Assembly (NCBI GenBank): GCA_902729315.2
Contig: LR746264.1
Coordinates: 6,287,878 to 6,351,877, forward strand
Length of the DNA stretch: 64,000 nucleotides
From: Spirodela intermedia
Taxonomy: Eukaryota > Streptophyta > Magnoliopsida > Alismatales > Araceae
Direction: 5' to 3'
Positions 56,337 to 64,000 of the stretch are shown piece by piece. Made by a program: the position numbers and the translations under genes. Below the pieces are notes generated by a model. The model was not told where the DNA came from. It saw nothing but the letters and a program-made list of their open reading frames with translations, and searched no databases. Every line of letters begins with the position of its first letter. Position 1 is the first letter of the stretch.

Positions 56337-58040
56337 TCACTTAGGGTTCCTGAGGACGATGATCACAGAATCGCCGCGTAGGAACATCTTGCTGATGAAC
56401 CTATCCTTGTTGATGGGCTGCGCCTTCTTCTTGCCCTTGCCCGTCTTGGGTACCTGTGAGGAGAGAGAGAAGGCGATGGCGCTAAGCAGAAGGGAAGAGG
56501 AAGAGAAGAAGAGGGGTGAGGGTATAGATAGGCTGGCCGTACCTCGGTCCACATCTCTCGGACGTTCTCGAGGACCATGTTGCAGTGGCGGTCGAAAGCT
56601 CTCACACGGCCGAGGAGTTTCTTGTTGTTTCGGCAGTTGATTAGGACCTGAAGGAAATCCCGAAAGGGAGTTGGAAGCATATCGTGAGATGGTTGTAAGC
56701 GTAAGAAATGAAAGCGACAGAGAGAGAGAGAGGCCAGCCTGAGTGTTGTTCTTAACGCTCATCATCAGAACTGAGAGCGGTCCGGTGTTGAATTCCTCCT
56801 CTTCTTTCTTAACCTGAAAAAGGTAATTTCACCCTGGAAAGTTAGACCGTGCTGCCCGTATATAATATGAATAAATTTATTTCATGGTTTTATATATTTC
56901 GTGCGCTTTTCTTTAAGTTCGTCTTTGCTTTAATTTAAATATCACCACCGACAAAGTTCAACCCAGTTCATCATTTTTTACTCCACCATTGCAAGAGAAG
57001 CTTGGCTTCAAAGATCCAATCGTGAGGTCCACTGAATGCCACTTTCTATGAAAGAAAAAAGTCGAGCCCCGATCAAAAATAACACTTCAGCTATTTAGAG
57101 ATGCCCGACAGCTGTCAAAATTATGAGGATCTGACTTGATTGAAGGGACATGGCCCGGCACATCAGCAATCTCATCACAATGGCAATGATTAGTGCTTCA
57201 TACAATAAGCCTGCCATCACCAAGTTGCCTGAAATAAACTCTCTGGCCGGCCTTAAGCTGTTATTCCACTAAAATACAGCCACACAGGCTTTCTACCCAT
57301 TTTACAGTAAGGATGACAAAGAAGACCAAGATTGGAAGATGTTTTACCATAAAAAACCCCTGGATCTTGGTGCCTAGATTGATCCTAAATCGGTTTTATG
57401 ACCATATGGGCATTATGACAAAGATCATTTGCAAAATTAAAGTAACTAGTTGCAACTGGGTCAGTCCTGCCAGTCTTTGCAGAAGTTGCAAGAGCAGTAC
57501 GGTACGGTTTTCTTCATTCGGCTGAGGATATACCCTTACCCTACAATTTCTTTCGGCAGTGCTCTCTGCTGCTCTTTGTTTTGTTCCTCGGCATAAGTTA
57601 AAAATAAGGTATCATCACAAGTATATTAGGAGTTTCTGTCACATTACTATTTTCATACCAAATATTGTAACAAAAACCCTTGTCCGCGTCTTATCCTCCA
57701 TGTTTCTCTTCTTTTCGTCATAAAAAAATGAACCTTAAATTTCTCCACAAACAACCATTTAAAATAAGAAAAATCAAGTCAACGAAAAGAATGTAGAGAC
57801 ATCTTATTTCCTTCAACCTAAAAGCTCAAATGTCCATTTTTCTCAATTCTTTTCCTACTAGAGAACTAGAGTTTAAAGGAATTTTTAATTGGAATATTCT
57901 AAAACATAAGCTGTTTAAAACGGTTGAACAAGTTCTAAAATACATTATTAGAAACAGCATGCAATTCAAATCATGATATTCGTAGAAGGCATAATTAAGA
58001 TGTTCATGTTGAGATAACTTACTACTCCATCCTCTTCCAT
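56337..58040 (-). CDS. SMD2: Small nuclear ribonucleoprotein Sm D2
   Basis: Exons on the minus strand: 58040-58023, 56813-56739, 56647-56543, 56453-56337, giving 104 residues. SmD2 is a core subunit of the heptameric Sm ring on U1, U2, U4 and U5 snRNAs. The Sm1 motif ([20 protein letters not shown], then [17 protein letters not shown]) and the Sm2 motif ([20 protein letters not shown]) are nearly identical to plant and animal SmD2. The first coding exon (MEEDGV) is inferred: it has an acceptor (AATGCAG) and a perfect donor (GTAAGT) and joins in phase to [14 protein letters not shown]. Known plant proteins carry a few residues before MEED, so an upstream start is possible. The intron after NNTQ has a GC donor (CAG/GCTGGC), with no usable GT nearby. 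5' UTR sequence probably lies near 59830-59930. Confidence 0.88.
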
Positions 58041-59820
58041 TTGGTATGCTGCATTAAAAAGCATAAGAATTGTAAGTATAAGAGGTGGTTAAAGTATTAT
58101 ATTACAAACTTGCATGGTCAAATGCAAAGAAAACTATACTGACATGGTACCAAGTAGGCTTAAAACCTGCAATTCATGTATCATCCAATAAGACTTTCCT
58201 ACGGTGATGTTCAGATATTTGAAGTGTTTTTTCAACAGTACTAAAGTTGATGCTCGTTCACCCTTTTGAAAACACTTAAAATTTTGACTAGGCAGAACTC
58301 AAAACCCAGCAATAATACACCAATAACCATTACGACTAACCGACTGAAACAACATAGAGCATTGAGGATGCGTCTACAATCGAAAAATTGTAGCCATCCA
58401 TTGCGAACAACAATAAAATAGTTGCCCAAAATAAGATAGTGACCTTACACGTTGTCTCAACGATGAATACATCCATAAGGAAAGAAAGATATACACAGGG
58501 AGAAGAGGTAGGCGAGAAAGAGTTTTTCCACTCGACGACCAAGGAAAGAAATAAAAGCATATATCCACTACCATATAAAGCATCAAGAAAGTCAACCTTA
58601 TTTTTTCCCTTTTCTTCTTTTTTTTTTATACTGCATGATTGCCACGCTCCAGAGGCACTCTAAGGCAAGACAATGCCGACCAACAAAGAAACTATCAAAC
58701 AAGACCCGACTTAAAAAGATATGGCCCTAGATGAAATATGAGGGTATAGGCATTCAAATGTCCTTGGATATGAAATAAATTTCCTGTGTTTCAAAAGCAC
58801 AGCAGACTAGACCAAAACAACAATTTGAGTAGATCCTACGAGTGGCCACATGAACAGCTGGTTTAACAATAGACCTTGTGAATTTTATTTTTCGTTTTTA
58901 AGTAACCAAGTTTAATGAAGTTTTTTACTAAATGAAATAAATTTAATTAACATAAACAGATATGATGAATGAGCACCTCCTTCTTCCGCGTAGTACCAGC
59001 AGAAGATCGTGAAAAAAAACATAATGAAATAGGTAACTCCATAAGATTTTAATTATAAAGTAGCATTTCGCTCGAAATGCACATTCCGAATCCCCTAGAC
59101 AAGCCAAATGACAGAATATAATTTATAAATAAATTATAGTTATAAATTCCGAATCCCCAAGGCAAAATAATTCAAGTACCAGTATAATTTTAGAAGCGCT
59201 CCCCCTAAAAATTATCAAAAAAATGGAATAAGAATAAGAACACAACCACAATTATCAAAAAATAGAATAAGAACACAACACACACGAGAACGCAGACAAT
59301 ACTGTAAACATCCGAAAAATGATCAAACTTAAGCCAAGAAGGAGAACTTCTGCGAGAAATTAGAGATACAACTAGAGTCAGTTCACAAATTGGAGATCAA
59401 CGTTTCTGTTCCATCCAGATCGCACATTTAAAATACCGTAAAAATCAAACTCGGGACGACAACGAACGTGCATACGCGATCATACGTGTTTTGCGACAAA
59501 CTTCCAATGAGAAACCTAAATTACTGAGAAATATTGCGAACAGTAAAGGATTCTAGGGCACATTCTCGTTAAAAAGCCCTTCAAAGTTTCCTTAGGTACC
59601 GGACCGCAGCTGATATTCATCTTAATAGAACGATATCGAATCTGTTACCACCACCCTGACTCACATCAGAAGGATATGCTATTCCCGCCGAGGTTATCGA
59701 AGGCGACGAGCGTATGTGGGAGGAGGCAAAGGGACTCAGGAAAGCAGCCGGAGAAGAGTAGACGGAAAAAGAGAGGCAGAGAGAGGGAGAGAGAGAGAGA
59801 GAGAGAGAGATACAAAGTTA
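58041..59820 (-). other. Probable 5' UTR intron of SmD2; AT-rich
   Basis: No separate gene is supported. The sequence is AT-rich with no coding frames of note. The putative SmD2 first coding exon has an acceptor in front of it, so a non-coding first exon must lie upstream; a candidate donor (CCGTGC/GTACCT on the minus strand) is at about 59826. Confidence 0.4.
59781..59810. repeat. (GA)n microsatellite
   Basis: A GA run (30 bases) just beyond the candidate first-exon donor of SmD2, within its putative 5' UTR intron. Confidence 0.95.
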
Positions 59821-60214
59821 AAAGGTACGCACGGAATGAAGATATCTCTGAAGATTATCTGAGGAGAAGCTGCCGTCGCCGGGAGATGATCGCCTTCGAG
59901 AATGTGATGCGAGAAAGCCGAGAGCGGGAGAGTCGACAGCCGGAGCTAGGGTTTTTCTCTTGTGGAAAGCCGGTTGTGGCTACCCGAGTCTTCTCTGGGC
60001 AGGGCTGATCTGGCCCATTAACGAAGAAGAAATATATTTGAATTGTCTAGTCAGCGCGACATCCCACGTCTAATTCTGCTCCGCGGGTCATCACAATGGA
60101 GGCAGTAAAGACTTGCGAAGCGCCGTCGGATTCAAAACCCTAGGAGAGAGTCGGGAGACTCAGAGGTGTCGAAAACTTTGGGCTTTCGCCGCTGGTGGAA
60201 GATTGGCCGGAGAG
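59821..60214. promoter_or_regulatory. Bidirectional promoter of SmD2 (left) and eL22 (right)
   Basis: A minus-strand telo-box (AAAAACCCTAG, plus-strand 59946-59956), a site II element (TGGCCCATTA, 60011-60020) and a plus-strand telo-box (AAAACCCTA, 60134-60142) lie within 200 bases. These are the known paired signals of plant translation-related genes. The left telo-box faces SmD2 and the right one eL22. A GA run (59781-59810) sits just left of the region. Confidence 0.6.
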
Positions 60215-61834
<1,620 letters not shown>

Positions 61835-62413
61835 TGGTGTTGCTACGCGCCTGCGATTAGATTCGAGGGAAATATTTGGGTTCCTAGATCTTTATTTTAT
61901 TTTTTTCCTCCCAAAGACCTACCATTGTTAACTTATTTTCTATTCTAAATTTGAAATGCAGTAAAAATCCTGTTTTGGGCGAACATTGATTTCTTCATGA
62001 GCTATTCAACTTTTCGAGGATCCGCCTTCCTGCTCGATACAGTTTTCCATTATTTTATGGCGCCCCGTCTGAACATTTTTTGCACTCATTTTCCTTTTTT
62101 TTTCAAGTCAAAAATCTGATCTATGAAGCTTCAATCTGTTGCTTCGCTCTCAAGAAGGCGAGGACTTCTCAGCTTCATCTGGATCCTAAAAGAAATCTGC
62201 GGTCAAGGCGCGTTCTCTGGCTATCTTTATTCTATGTGCAATTGGACAATAGATGATACTTATCGAGGATTAGCTTCCTCTCTCATAGGGGCAGATCGTA
62301 TTCATATGAACTTGGAGGCGTTCCCGACACAGAAACTGTGGGCGGACAAGAATCGTCCTGTTGACAGTAGGATAAAGCTGAGTAGTTCCTCACTGGAAGC
62401 AGCGACACCGGCC
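61835..62413. other. Convergent intergenic region
   Basis: This spacer holds the 3' ends of eL22 (plus) and the methyltransferase gene (minus). T-rich sequence at 61888-61910 and 62095-62105 is compatible with 3' UTR and polyadenylation signals. A 99-codon plus-strand frame (62123-62422) antisense to the neighbouring gene's end shows no family signature. Confidence 0.45.
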
Positions 62414-64000
62414 TCAGATTAGATCCTCGAATCCATCCTCGTCGCCTTCGTCCTCCATCCTCAGGAATTCCTTCCTCCAATCCTCCATCTGTAGAACATG
62501 TGCGAGGCCGGTTCAGTAGAGGCGACTATGAAAGGTTCTCACGGGAGCCCCAGAAGGTGAACAGATTAGGGTTTCGATCAGGGCTTTCAGTGGTTTGGCA
62601 ATCAGAAGTAGGATAAACCAAAAACAAATCATGATCTGGGTTCATCGTTTTTTCTTCCCCAATTATCTGGTTCACGCTGGTTTCTATAGCGCTAGTTTGT
62701 CTGACCCCCGATACTAAGCCAAAAATACTGCCCACTGGAGATACTAACAGCTAAACCCCCACAGTAACTCCAATCTGTTGCCGAATGAAAAAAAGAGCTT
62801 TGTAATTATAGGATGCTCATCAGATTAAGAAAGAAAAGACCAGTTTAGAAGAGAGAGATAGACACAGCCCTCTGAAGAGACGTGCAAGGCCACCAGGACA
62901 TATCACATGCATATCTTAGCTACTAAGTATAGAAAACCTGAGGAAATGCTACCTGTTTGTCGGAAAATTGCAGCTGTTCTGCTACAAAAAGGAGGTTATT
63001 GTAATCCCCTGATGGGGGGGTTACGTGAAACTCTTTCGCGATTTCATGATAGTCAATGATCTTTACCCGGAAGCCATGACTCATGAAAATCTTGTCCACC
63101 CCTTTTTGTGCGGTAATCTATGCCAAGGAGACGGAAACGCAGTCAATAAGAGACATTTTTTGTTCAAAGCGAGAAACATGAAGCAACCTGGAGAATAGGA
63201 AAAAAAAATACAAGGAATGAATTTTTTTAAGGTATATTGTGGAATATGTTAAATAAGAAATAAAGGGGGGGATAGAAACGAAGGTAAAATGAATTAAAAA
63301 ATCTTCTCATAGAATATGAAACTAGAACCGGTGCTTGGATTTACAATAATAGCAGACTGAACTTCTCATAGAATGTTGGAATAATCCGAGACCCAGCCAC
63401 AGACTGCGCATGATACATGGATTCTTGAGATTTTGACATGGAGGAGCTGACCTTGTTTCCTGTTTCAGTATCAACCAACCATCCAGGCAGTTCTCCAACA
63501 AAAATAGACCCTTTCATGGCTAAATTGCTGACCAGGAAAAGAATTTCTTTGAACGTTGCTAATGTCGTCACAGGAAATCCCTGCAAGGCCCCCAGCAGTC
63601 ACCGTCAGTCATCCTTTCAATATATCGGCCGTACAGGGTAACTAACTATCATTCCGCATGACTTGTATATTAGCTTTATCCTTTTACCGTCAACGCAATA
63701 GTACTTCTATCAGATGATAAAAGGATGCATAATCACATGGAGATGGATGAGGGGATTATGAGAATAGACCATAAAACATGAAACAGACCCTTCCATACAA
63801 GAAAAATGAGATTTCGAAAAGAATGTCATTCAAGATTAGAAATGAATTCCCATCCACAGATGGAAAGAAATGATAGAAGATAATAGCGTCCGAACATTAT
63901 GCATACGGGATCACCTGAAAAACCCATAAACTCGGATTCCCGCCATTAAATCCTTCGCTGCACAGAGCCGCTTGTAAATCAGGAGACTCAGAGGGCACGT
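62414..64000 (-). CDS. LCMT-like S-adenosylmethionine-dependent methyltransferase, C-terminal part (gene cut by window edge)
   Basis: Four minus-strand exons are visible: 64000-63915 (partial), 63580-63452, 63117-62953 and 62488-62414. They read ALCSEGFNGGNPSLWVFQ, GFPVTTLATFKEILFLVSNL, GSIFVGELPGWLVDT, KIFMSHGFRVKIIDYHEIAK, LLFVAEQLQFSD, and finally MEDWRKEFLRMEDEGDEDGF with the end DLI. This fits the C-terminal half of the leucine carboxyl methyltransferase-like family (PF04072 type, with plant members of unknown substrate): the EGF---P-LWV-EG region and the terminal FVAEQLRFSD---- tail. The SAM-binding N-terminal half is outside this window. All joints are GT-AG and in frame. Substrate unknown. 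Family assignment is from recall of the motif pattern. Confidence 0.65.

Overview
This is nuclear DNA of a flowering plant. It has short introns, plant-only gene families (3-ketoacyl-CoA synthase, pectin methylesterase inhibitor, LIN/CERBERUS-type WD40 protein, PETER PAN), degenerate copia, gypsy and LINE retroelements, and many GA/CT microsatellites. Intronless or 5'-exon coding sequence is very GC- and CpG-rich (synthase, inhibitor, decarboxylase exon 1). That suggests a monocot, probably not a grass, but the sequence alone does not prove it.

Bases 1-34,000 are repeat-dominated. After a small conserved three-pass membrane protein gene (minus strand, 1809-2162) comes a tandem array of three units. 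Each unit carries, in order, an A-type gene, a B-type gene and a shared downstream segment X. Both gene types encode small hydrophobic proteins that I do not recognise. All three B genes are intact (5425-5874, 15521-15973, 22214-22663). All A copies are broken: copy 1 by a frameshift, copy 2 by deletions and a 7.2-kb copia element that itself carries a LINE, and copy 3 by loss of its 5' part. Unit 3 was split again by an 8-kb mosaic of gypsy, copia and inverted-repeat sequence (about 23,170-31,027). These B proteins are the best candidate here for something undescribed.

Bases 34,000-64,000 are gene-dense. In order: 3-ketoacyl-CoA synthase (-), a 17-exon LIN-like ARM/WD40 protein with no visible U-box (+), a pectin methylesterase/invertase inhibitor (-), PETER PAN/SSF1-type Brix protein (+), Golgi UDP-glucuronate decarboxylase with a U12-type AT-AC intron (+), spliceosomal SmD2 with an apparent GC-AG intron (-), ribosomal protein eL22 (+), and the 3' end of an LCMT-like methyltransferase gene (-, runs off the right edge). 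The exon joins given were worked out by eye; every one keeps frame and matches the family sequence across the junction.

Functionally, two neighbours make cell-wall components or modify them (UDP-xylose synthesis, pectin esterification control), one elongates very-long-chain fatty acids, and three are ribosome or spliceosome housekeeping genes. The ribosome-related genes have site II (TGGGCC) and telo-box (AAACCCTA) motifs in their upstream regions, as expected for coordinated growth-linked expression. SmD2/eL22 and inhibitor/PETER PAN are divergent pairs that share short intergenic promoters.
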